Shown: positions 10,727 through 17,402 of the stretch, one piece after another
Layout: the number at the start of each line of letters is the position of its first letter
How positions within the stretch are numbered: position 1 is the stretch's first letter
DNA from: Pseudomonas entomophila
GTDB taxonomy: Bacteria; Pseudomonadota; Gammaproteobacteria; Pseudomonadales; Pseudomonadaceae
Direction of reading: 5' to 3'
NCBI RefSeq assembly: GCF_029193575.1
Contig: NZ_JARGCS010000033.1
Coordinates: 1-64,000 of the forward strand
DNA: 64,000 bases
Program-made: the position numbers and the translations under genes
The notes under the pieces: generated by a model
Seen by the model: the letters and a program-made list of their open reading frames with translations, nothing else
What the model was told of the DNA's origin: nothing
Databases searched by the model: none

Positions 10727-10753
10727 GCCCCACAATCCAAGGAGGAATGTTCG

Positions 10754-11686
10754 ATGTTGGCTCAAGTGCAATCGGTGGTGTTCCCGTTCTATCGTCAGCC
10801 CACCCCGTGCTACGGCTTTGAATGTGTGTATGCGGTAGAACCGCAGCTTAAAGTTGTCGAGTCGATGAGCACCGCTGCACTGTATGACGACTTGGCCCAC
10901 AGTGGCGCCGTCATCTACCGCGACTTTGCCGACACCCTCGAAGACTTCAACGAGTTCGTCAGCGCCCACTCCGCGCGGGTGACCTTCGACCCGGCGCGCA
11001 AGGCCGCCACGTCCAACACCGCGGAGATCGAGGCGGGCGTGCACGAGATGGGCCTGCACCGCGAAAACGGCAACCTGCCGTTCAACCCCGACCTGCAATG
11101 GTTCTATTGCCTGGCGCCGGCGTCGGTGGGCTCTGAAACCACGATGTGCGATGGCCAGCGCGTGCTCTTCGACCTGTCGTCGAAAACCCGCAAGAGTTTC
11201 GAAACCCGGGACATCCGTTATGCACGGCGTATTCCGTGGGCCAATGTCAGGCGTTTTCTGAGTATCGAACTGCAACTGCCAATCGATGAAATCACCGATG
11301 AACACCTGCACTGGGTCAATGACCGGGTCAAAGGCCAGACCTACCGCCGTATCGACCAGAACCTGATTGCCTCGGAGTTGATTATCTCCGCCGTGGAAAC
11401 CAGTTGCTTCAGTGGCCGCAAAGCATTCTGCAATTCCATGCTCGGCCCCAGCGTGAACTATGAACCGCCCTTGATCACCTGGGCCGACGGTGAAGACATC
11501 GCGCTGGATATCTGGGACGAGATCAAGGAAGTCACCGCGCGCAATACCTACAGCCACTTCTGGAAACAAGGTGACATCGTGGTCATCGACAACACCCGCG
11601 TGATGCACGGCCGTCGTCGCCTGGACGACACCGCGCGGCGCATCTTCGGCGCCCAGAGCTACCGCATCGGGGGTAACGGCCAATGA
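10754..11686 (+). CDS. Clavaminate-synthase-like Fe(II)/2-oxoglutarate oxygenase
   Basis: 310 residues, TauD/clavaminate-synthase superfamily, cytosolic. The iron ligands are visible as H102-x-E104 (GLHRENGNLPF) and H285 (IDNTRVMHGRR); the HxE form, not HxD, is that of clavaminate synthase, VioC and SyrP-like hydroxylases of amino acids. The family motif FYCLAPASVGSETTMCDG follows at 117-133 and the 2-oxoglutarate Arg is in TARRIFGA (about 295). The start has AAGGAGG 8 bp upstream. The next gene overlaps by 4 bp (ATGA). Probably hydroxylates or desaturates an amino acid or acyl-amino acid intermediate (inference). Confidence 0.88.
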   Translation: MLAQVQSVVFPFYRQPTPCYGFECVYAVEPQLKVVESMSTAALYDDLAHSGAVIYRDFADTLEDFNEFVSAHSARVTFDPARKAATSNTAEIEAGVHEMGLHRENGNLPFNPDLQWFYCLAPASVGSETTMCDGQRVLFDLSSKTRKSFETRDIRYARRIPWANVRRFLSIELQLPIDEITDEHLHWVNDRVKGQTYRRIDQNLIASELIISAVETSCFSGRKAFCNSMLGPSVNYEPPLITWADGEDIALDIWDEIKEVTARNTYSHFWKQGDIVVIDNTRVMHGRRRLDDTARRIFGAQSYRIGGNGQ

Positions 11687-13164
11687 TCAGCCAGAAAATG
11701 CACGACTACCTGGCCGCCACGCCCGACCGCGTGGTCATCCGCGAAATGAACGGCCGCTCCTACACCCTGCACGAGCTGCGCCGCGACGTGCTGCGCCTGG
11801 CCTCGGCCCTGGAAGGGCGCGTGGGCCGCTGCGAACGCAAGGTCTTCGGCATCGCCATGCGCTCGTGCTACGAATGGGTGTACACCCTGCTGGCCATCCA
11901 GAAGGTCGGCGGCGTGCTGCTGCCGGTGCCGATCGAGTTCTCCGACGACCAGATCGGCAGCCTGCTGGGCAAGGCCGCAGCGGTGTTCGTCAGCGACGAC
12001 AAGACCGCCCGGCGCCTGCACCGCATCCTGCCGGACAAACCCAGCTTCATCCCCGGCGAGCTGATGAACCAGGCCGTGGGCGGGGAATGGCGCCAGGACG
12101 ACGAGCTGATCTCGGCGGGCATCGTCTCGATCATCCACACCTCTGGCACCACCTCGCGCCCCAAGGGCGTGATGATCCGCGACGAGGCGGTGAGCCTGCT
12201 GGTCGACAACGTGATGAAGCGCCTGCCGCAGCAGCCGTTGCACTACTTCTCGATCGTGCCGATGAGCCTGCTGATCGAGCAGGTGCTGGGGGTGTTCATC
12301 CCGATCCTCTCCGGTGGCACCCTGACCCTGATGCCCGAAGGGGTGACCGAGTACGGCGCGGCCAGCGGCAACGCACGCCAGTACCTGGAACTGATCGCGC
12401 CGAACCAGCCGAACTTCCTCTACCTGCCGCCCAAGCTGCTGGAAGAGGCCAATCTGCTGCTCGAACATTGCTCGGTCCAGGACCTGTTCGGCCCGGCGCG
12501 CCCGCACATCATCACCGGTGGCGCGAAGATCCCGGCCACCGTGCTCGAGGCACTGGATGCCCGTGGCGTGCAGGTGTTCGAGGCCTACGGCCTGAGCGAG
12601 AACTCCTCGATCATTTCGCTGAACTCGCCCGCCGAGCGGCGCGTGGGCTCGGCCGGCAAGTTGCTCGACGGCATCGAGCCGAAGCTGGTGGATGGCGAGC
12701 TGCTGGTCAAGACACCGACCCTGTGCGCCGGCTACTACAACGCCGACGACACCGCCTGCGACCTGTCCGACGGCTACCTGCACACTGGTGACATCGCCGA
12801 ATTGCGCGATGGCTTCCTGTACATCACCGGGCGCAAGAAGCACGTGATCATCCTTTCCACCGCGCGCAACATCTCGCCGGAATGGGTGGAGAACGTCTAC
12901 AAGGAGAGCCCGCTGGTCGACGACATGATCGTCATGGGCGAGGGCAAGGACGAACCCTGCGCGATCGTGCTCAGCAGCGCCGGCAAGGCCGAAGTGCAGC
13001 ACGAGATGGCGCGCCTGGAGCACCGCCTGGCGGACTTCGCGCGGGTGCGGCACATCCGGGTGATCGACGACATCGCCGCGTTCCGTGACCAGTTCTACAC
13101 CGTCACCGGCCGGCCGCGTCGCGCCGAAATCGAAGCACGCTTCATCGACCAGATGTACGCCTAA
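11683..13164 (+). CDS. AMP-dependent acyl ligase with altered catalytic Lys
   Basis: 493-residue ANL-superfamily enzyme that should form an acyl-adenylate. The phosphate-binding loop is IIHTSGTTSRPKGVMI (150-165); the adenine motif EAYGLSENSS and YLHTGDIAEL with the GRKK hinge follow. It is shorter than acyl-CoA synthetases (about 550-650). In the final loop (YTVTGRPRRAEIEARF, 472-487) Arg477 stands where the catalytic Lys is expected, so adenylation may be weak or altered. Coupled to the oxygenase by a 4-bp overlap and followed 15 bp later by the hemolysin-family gene. No carrier protein or condensation domain is fused. Confidence 0.88.
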   Translation: MISQKMHDYLAATPDRVVIREMNGRSYTLHELRRDVLRLASALEGRVGRCERKVFGIAMRSCYEWVYTLLAIQKVGGVLLPVPIEFSDDQIGSLLGKAAAVFVSDDKTARRLHRILPDKPSFIPGELMNQAVGGEWRQDDELISAGIVSIIHTSGTTSRPKGVMIRDEAVSLLVDNVMKRLPQQPLHYFSIVPMSLLIEQVLGVFIPILSGGTLTLMPEGVTEYGAASGNARQYLELIAPNQPNFLYLPPKLLEEANLLLEHCSVQDLFGPARPHIITGGAKIPATVLEALDARGVQVFEAYGLSENSSIISLNSPAERRVGSAGKLLDGIEPKLVDGELLVKTPTLCAGYYNADDTACDLSDGYLHTGDIAELRDGFLYITGRKKHVIILSTARNISPEWVENVYKESPLVDDMIVMGEGKDEPCAIVLSSAGKAEVQHEMARLEHRLADFARVRHIRVIDDIAAFRDQFYTVTGRPRRAEIEARFIDQMYA

Positions 13165-13179
13165 GGACGGGACAATGCC

Positions 13180-13779
13180 ATGTACATCGTGCGCAATTTC
13201 TACAAGGGCCGCCCCGGCTACCGCTGCCTGCAGGAGTCGGTGCGGGCCCACTACCTCAAGTGCTACGGCGCCACGCCCGAACCCGAGCCGGACCTGTTCG
13301 TCTGCCTGACCGGCTCCAACGGCGGCGCCCCCGGCTACGCCTGCGCGGGCATCAGCTACGGCGACTCGGGCAAGCTGTTCAGCGAGTACTACCTGGGTGA
13401 GCGACTGGATGAGCGCTACGGCATCGACCGCGCGCGCATCGCCGAAGTCGGCGCGTTCGCCTCGTTCCAGAGCGGCAGTGGAGCGGGCAAGTACTTGCTC
13501 AACAACGTCATCAAGACCCTGGCCCTGCGCAACTTCGGGCTGGTGGTACTGACCGCCACCGAGCAGGTGCGCCAGTTGCTCGGGCCCATCGTCGACAACC
13601 TCGACGACCTGGGCGTGGCCGACCGCGGCCGGGTCAAGGACCCCAGTGTCAATTGGGGGACTTACTACGACCAGGCGCCGCGGGTGGTGGTCTCGCGCCT
13701 GTCGTCGCCCAGTGCCTGGCTGTTGCCCCCGGCGCTGTCGCTGAACCCGCATCCATTCGCCCGTCAGGCCTTGGCCTGA
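13180..13779 (+). CDS. Thermostable-hemolysin-family (GNAT-like) protein
   Basis: 199 residues, matching the thermostable hemolysin family (T_hemolysin) by FSEYYL (67-72), IAEVGAFAS (87-95), LTATEQVRQLL (124-134) and WGTYYDQAP (159-167). The family is named after a Vibrio hemolysin but has an acetyltransferase/acyl-homoserine-lactone-synthase-like layout (E-V-G-x-F-A resembles the LuxI E-x-x-R-F-A region), so an acyltransferase role is plausible. There is no signal peptide, arguing against secreted toxin action. In this cluster it could move an acyl group from the ligase onto an amine (inference). Confidence 0.8.
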   Translation: MYIVRNFYKGRPGYRCLQESVRAHYLKCYGATPEPEPDLFVCLTGSNGGAPGYACAGISYGDSGKLFSEYYLGERLDERYGIDRARIAEVGAFASFQSGSGAGKYLLNNVIKTLALRNFGLVVLTATEQVRQLLGPIVDNLDDLGVADRGRVKDPSVNWGTYYDQAPRVVVSRLSSPSAWLLPPALSLNPHPFARQALA

Positions 13780-13812
13780 CCCCATCACGCGCCGGGCACC
13801 GCTGTGCCCGGC
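13763..13812 (+). promoter_or_regulatory. Two tandem hairpins before the exporter gene
   Basis: Two perfect dyads lie between the hemolysin-family gene and the exporter gene: GTCAGGCC-TT-GGCCTGAC (13763-13780, overlapping the stop codon) and GCCGGGCAC-CGCT-GTGCCCGGC (13791-13812), ending 4 bp before GGAGG. Neither has a T-run. They could be an intra-operon attenuator or processing site setting lower exporter expression. Confidence 0.45.
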
Positions 13813-13826
13813 CGCCGGAGGTAACC

Positions 13827-15014
13827 ATGAACGCGACCAAGCGTTACGAGAATTTCATCGTCTTCCTCGCGCCGCTGATCAACAGCCTCGGTGGCATCGC
13901 CATCGACCTGTATGCGCCGAGCATCCCGTCCATCGGCCATGAACTGGGGGCTGGGCCCTCGCTGATGCAGAACACCATCACCATCACGCTGCTGTTCTAT
14001 GCCATCGGCCAGCTGTTCTTCGGCGTCATGGCCGATGCCCGTGGCCGTCGCCCGGCGGTGCTGCTGGGGCTGCTGGTATTCCTCGCCGGCAGCGTGCTGG
14101 CCACCGTCGCCACCTCGATCGAGATGCTGCTGGCGGCTCGCGCCTTGCAAGGCTTCGCCATCGGCGCCTGCCAGGTGGTGGCGCGCGCGCTGCTGGTGGA
14201 CATCGTCAAGGGCCCGCGCTTCTACGTGGCGATCATCTACCTGAGCCTGGCCTTCGGTCTCGGCCCGGTGGTGGCGCCCTACGTGGGCGGGGTGATCGAG
14301 GTGCACCTGGGCTGGCGCTACAACTTCGTGCTGTATGCGGTCTACGCGGTGGTCGTGCTGGCCTTCGTGCTGGCGGGGCTGAAGGAGTCGTTGGCGCCGA
14401 CCGCCCGACGCAGCCCGCTGCAGACCCTGGCCGGCTATGGTTGCATCTTGGGTGATCGGCGATTCCGCGCCTCGGTGATCGTGTTGGGCTCGAGCTTCTC
14501 GGCGTTCCTGCTGTGGAACGTGTTCGGCCCGCACATCGTCCAGGAGCGCCTGGGGCACAGCGCCCAGTACTTCGGCACCACGGCGCTGGGGGTGGGCAGC
14601 TGCTACCTGGTGGGGACACTGGTCAACCGAATGCTGATCCGTTTCGTCGCCGCCGATGCGCTGATGTGGGGGGGGATCGTGCTGTTCCTGCTCGGGGTGC
14701 TCAGCATCGCCGTGGTGCCTGGCTTGAGCCTGGCGAACATCCTGGGTGGGATCATGCTGGTCGCCTTCGGCCAGGGGTTCATCTTCTCCAACGCCATGGC
14801 CCGTTCGATGTCGTTGTTCCCCGACCGCGCCGGGGTGGCGGCGAGCTTGCAGGGCTGCCTGATGCTGGTGTTCGGCTCGGTGGCCTCGGGGGTGGTGAGT
14901 GCGTTGCCGCTGAATTCGAACCTGGCGATTGCAGGGGTGTTCTTCGTGCTGTTGCTGGTGTCGCTGTCGGGGATGGTGACGGCCAGGGCAGGGCGGCGGG
15001 TGTCGGTAGCCTGA
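13827..15014 (+). CDS. Bcr/CflA-type MFS drug efflux transporter
   Basis: 395-residue inner-membrane exporter, about twelve membrane segments. The opening LINSLGGIAIDLYAPSIPSI and the motif-A loop GVMADARGRRPAVL are those of the Bcr/CflA subfamily of drug:H+ antiporters. The start ATGAACGCG follows GGAGG by 5 bp; the frame is open upstream through the preceding gene but that part is out of character. It is the last gene of the oxygenase-ligase-hemolysin set and is the natural exporter of, or resistance determinant for, the cluster product (inference). Confidence 0.88.
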   Translation: MNATKRYENFIVFLAPLINSLGGIAIDLYAPSIPSIGHELGAGPSLMQNTITITLLFYAIGQLFFGVMADARGRRPAVLLGLLVFLAGSVLATVATSIEMLLAARALQGFAIGACQVVARALLVDIVKGPRFYVAIIYLSLAFGLGPVVAPYVGGVIEVHLGWRYNFVLYAVYAVVVLAFVLAGLKESLAPTARRSPLQTLAGYGCILGDRRFRASVIVLGSSFSAFLLWNVFGPHIVQERLGHSAQYFGTTALGVGSCYLVGTLVNRMLIRFVAADALMWGGIVLFLLGVLSIAVVPGLSLANILGGIMLVAFGQGFIFSNAMARSMSLFPDRAGVAASLQGCLMLVFGSVASGVVSALPLNSNLAIAGVFFVLLLVSLSGMVTARAGRRVSVA

Positions 15015-15070
15015 GCCAGATTTGCCCCGCGATGGCGCCCGGCTGGACAACCTCTGTGCCAGGCCTGGCA

Positions 15071-15098
15071 CTATCGCGGGGCAAGCCCGTTCCTACAG
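15071..15098 (+). repeat. REP-like element
   Basis: CTATCGCGGGGCAAGCCCG followed by TTCCTACAG matches the REP-like core found repeatedly in this window in intergenic positions. It lies in the convergent gap between the exporter and the TetR gene. Confidence 0.7.
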
Positions 15099-15138
15099 GG
15101 GCATTGGTGACTCCAAGAGAAGCGGGCGAGCCTGTCGC

Positions 15139-15167
15139 GGGCTGTCCCGATAGCGTCGGGACAGCCC
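15139..15167. terminator. Strong hairpin between exporter and TetR genes
   Basis: GGGCTGTCCCGA and TCGGGACAGCCC form a perfect 12-bp stem with a 5-nt loop, 2 bp before the stop codon of the convergent TetR gene (15169) and 124 bp past the exporter. It probably ends transcription from both sides; the T-run is minimal. Confidence 0.6.
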
Positions 15168-15168
15168 C

Positions 15169-15747
15169 TTACCCGGTAAGCCGAGCCCCCGGCGCCTGTG
15201 CCAGCAATCGCTCCAGCGCGCGTGGGTATTGCGCCTGCATAGCCACCACGTCGTGCGCCTCGCCATGGCACGCGCACATCGCCACGGCGATCCCGCAGCC
15301 ATGGGCATGATCGACCAGGATGTCCCGCCACAACGCCGCCTCGTCGGTCAGCGCCGCCAGCAACGTGGTCAACCGTTCGGTGATGCGCTGGGGGGCACCA
15401 GCGAACGCTTGTGGCTCCCCGAACAGCGCCAGGGTGAGCTGCGGGTGGCAGGTTACCGCCTCGAAATAGCGCTCGAGCAACGCACGCACCTGCGCACGCG
15501 GTGCTTGCGCACAGGCTGGGGCCTCCAGCACCTGCGCGTAGACCTGCTCGGCCATCGCGCGCAGCAGGGCGGCGCGGTTCTCGACATGGTGGTAAAGGCT
15601 CATGGGCGTGACACCCAGGCGCGCGGCGAGGCTGCGCAAGGTCAGGCCGCGTTCGCCGCCAGCCTCCAGCAGGCTGAACGCCGCGGCGAGGATTTCCGCA
15701 AGCGTCAGGCCTTGCCCTTGGCTCGGCCGCCCGCGCGGCCGGCTCAT
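15169..15747 (-). CDS. TetR-family regulator
   Basis: 192 residues. The N-terminal helix-turn-helix is LTLRSLAARLGVTPMSLYHHVENRAALL (about 36-63), preceded by a basic stretch SRPRGRPSQ. The C-terminal ligand domain has several Cys/His residues (HAHGCGIAVAMCACHG) that might bind a metal or sense thiol-reactive compounds. It overlaps the upstream reductase gene by 4 bp (ATGA), so the two form an operon. It probably binds the 27-bp palindrome in front of that operon (inference). Confidence 0.88.
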   Translation of the reverse strand: MSRPRGRPSQGQGLTLAEILAAAFSLLEAGGERGLTLRSLAARLGVTPMSLYHHVENRAALLRAMAEQVYAQVLEAPACAQAPRAQVRALLERYFEAVTCHPQLTLALFGEPQAFAGAPQRITERLTTLLAALTDEAALWRDILVDHAHGCGIAVAMCACHGEAHDVVAMQAQYPRALERLLAQAPGARLTG

Positions 15748-16283
15748 CCGCGCACCCGGTAGGTCGACTGGACCATGCCGGAGGCCGGTAGTGCGCGGCT
15801 GGCCACCAGCTCCAGCGCGACATCCCGCGCCAGCGCACCGAACAGCGGTCGGCCCGCGCCGATCAACACCGGCACGGTGGTGATCACCAGATCGCTGACC
15901 AGCCCCTCGCGCAAGAACGACTGCACCAACTGCCCGCCATCCACGTAGACCCGGCGTACGCCTTGCTGTTCCAGCTCGCGCATCAACTGCGCGGGCGGGG
16001 TCTCGGCGAAGCGCACTTTGCCGTGCAGCCTCTCGGGCACCGCCGTGCCGGCTAGTTGGCGCGACAGCACCAGCACCGGTACATGGTAGGGCCAGGGGTC
16101 AAAGCCGACGACCTTGTCGAAGGTGCCACGGCCCATCACCAGCAGGTCGATATCGGCGATGAAGGTGTCGTAGCCGAAGTCCTCGCCTTCGGCGGGGCGC
16201 ATCGGCAACCAGTCGAGGTGGCCGTCGGGGCGGGCGATGAAACCATCCAGGCTGGTGGCGATGAACACGTGTGCGGTGGTCAT
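15744..16283 (-). CDS. RibD C-terminal/DHFR-like reductase
   Basis: 179-residue protein of the dihydrofolate-reductase-like RibD_C family (as in YyaP/YqjY): ATSLDGFIARPDGHLDWL at the start, VMGRGTFD in the middle and GVRRVYVDGGQLVQSFL then ITTVPVLIGAGRPLFG near the end. These give an NADPH-binding fold, but it lacks the cues of true folate or riboflavin enzymes and the substrate is unknown. First gene of an operon with the TetR gene; its start is 10 bp from a long palindromic operator. Confidence 0.85.
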   Translation of the reverse strand: MTTAHVFIATSLDGFIARPDGHLDWLPMRPAEGEDFGYDTFIADIDLLVMGRGTFDKVVGFDPWPYHVPVLVLSRQLAGTAVPERLHGKVRFAETPPAQLMRELEQQGVRRVYVDGGQLVQSFLREGLVSDLVITTVPVLIGAGRPLFGALARDVALELVASRALPASGMVQSTYRVRG

Positions 16284-16293
16284 GGGGAAGCTC

Positions 16294-16320
16294 CATTAAA
16301 TATACGTCGTATATTTAATG
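16294..16320. promoter_or_regulatory. 27-bp perfect palindrome, TetR operator
   Basis: Two 13-bp arms, CATTAAATATACG and CGTATATTTAATG, flank a single T. The site ends 10 bp before the reductase start (minus strand) and overlaps its ribosome-site region, so a bound repressor would block the promoter and possibly initiation. Its length and perfection fit a TetR dimer pair; the TetR gene is the second gene of the operon, giving simple autoregulation. Confidence 0.8.
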
Positions 16321-16373
16321 TCAGGCCAAGTGCCCATGCAAGCGAGGCTTGCCACTCAGGTTTTCGCCGACAC

Positions 16374-16388
16374 TGAAAAGTGTTTTCA
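16374..16388. promoter_or_regulatory. Dyad upstream of LysR/FGGY genes
   Basis: TGAAAA-GTG-TTTTCA is a perfect 15-bp dyad 69 bp before the LysR start at 16457. Its shape resembles a LysR T-N11-A site and it may be the autoregulatory operator. Confidence 0.4.
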
Positions 16389-16456
16389 CCCGCGGCCGAC
16401 TGCCCGAGGGAGGAGGGGGCGGCTAACCTTGAGCTATTTGTGAATACGGAGCAGCA

Positions 16457-17362
16457 ATGGCCCGACTCGATATCAACCGCTCCGGTGAACTGGAAGTGTT
16501 CGTGCGTGTGGTGCAGACCGGCAGTTTCTCCGCGGCGGCGCGGGACTTTCGCATGACCCCTTCGGCAGTGAGCAAGCTGGTGGCGCGCCTTGAAGCACGG
16601 CTGGGTTCGCGCCTGTTCAACCGTTCCACCCGCCAGCTCAGTCTTACCCAGGAGGGCCGCGCCTACTACGAGCGCGGCATGGGCGTGCTCGCCGACCTGG
16701 ACGAGCTGGAGCGCAACGTCGCCTCGCAAGATGCCCCGCGTGGCCGGGTGCGGATCAACGCCAACCTGGCTTTCGGCTACCACTACCTGCTGCCGTTGGT
16801 GCCGCGGCTCACCGCGCACCTGCCGCAGGTCAAGCTCGACCTGGTGCTTACCGACGAGGTGATCGACGTGGTCGGCCAACGCACCGACATTGCCGTGCGC
16901 GCAGGTCCGATGAAGAGCTCCAACCTGGTCGCCCGCAAGCTTGGGCAGACGCGCATGGTGATCGTCGCCGCGCCGGACTATCTTCAACGCTACGGCACCC
17001 CGGACAGCCCTGCGGCATTGCAGTGTCACAACCTGCTCACCGCCAACTACGTGCGCGCGTTCAATGGCTGGCCGCTGCAGGACGGCGGCCAGGTGGTGAA
17101 GATCGCCACCAGCGGCAGCGTGCAGGCCAGCGATGGCGAGGCGCTGCGCTGCCTGGCGCTGAACGGCACGGGGCTGGCGCGGTTGGCGGCGTTCCGGGTG
17201 CGCGAGGACATCGCCCAGGGGCGTCTGGTGCCCGTGATGGAAGCGTTCAACCCTGGGGACCTGGAGGAGGTTCACGCGGTGTTCGTCGGCCAGGACGGCC
17301 ATGTGCCGCTGCGGGTGCGCGCGGTGCTGGATTTTCTCGTCGAGCACGTGCACGTCGAATGA
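16457..17362 (+). CDS. LysR-family regulator
   Basis: 301 residues with the usual winged helix (SFSAAARDFRMTPSAVSKLVARLEARLG, about 27-54) and effector domain from about 95. It lies 40 bp upstream of the FGGY kinase on the same strand; no divergent partner other than the TetR-controlled reductase exists, so its target is unclear. The subgroup (SRLFNRSTRQLSLTQEG) is the CrgA/YafC-like one often controlling a neighbouring oxidoreductase. Confidence 0.9.
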   Translation: MARLDINRSGELEVFVRVVQTGSFSAAARDFRMTPSAVSKLVARLEARLGSRLFNRSTRQLSLTQEGRAYYERGMGVLADLDELERNVASQDAPRGRVRINANLAFGYHYLLPLVPRLTAHLPQVKLDLVLTDEVIDVVGQRTDIAVRAGPMKSSNLVARKLGQTRMVIVAAPDYLQRYGTPDSPAALQCHNLLTANYVRAFNGWPLQDGGQVVKIATSGSVQASDGEALRCLALNGTGLARLAAFRVREDIAQGRLVPVMEAFNPGDLEEVHAVFVGQDGHVPLRVRAVLDFLVEHVHVE

Positions 17363-17402
17363 GCGTGGCCGTGCTTCGGGCATGGCCTTCGAGGTGCGCG
17401 CG

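Noticed and set aside
13180..13779. Thermostable-hemolysin-family gene considered as a secreted toxin
   Set aside because: No signal peptide or secretion motif; operon context is enzymatic and the family resembles acyltransferases.
11659..13788. 709-codon open frame opposite the ligase and hemolysin-family genes
   Set aside because: Antisense to well-supported genes, repetitive composition, no ribosome site or motif.
15744..16283. Reductase considered as dihydrofolate reductase (folA)
   Set aside because: It belongs to the RibD_C-like family; the TetR-controlled context and missing folate-site cues argue against housekeeping DHFR.
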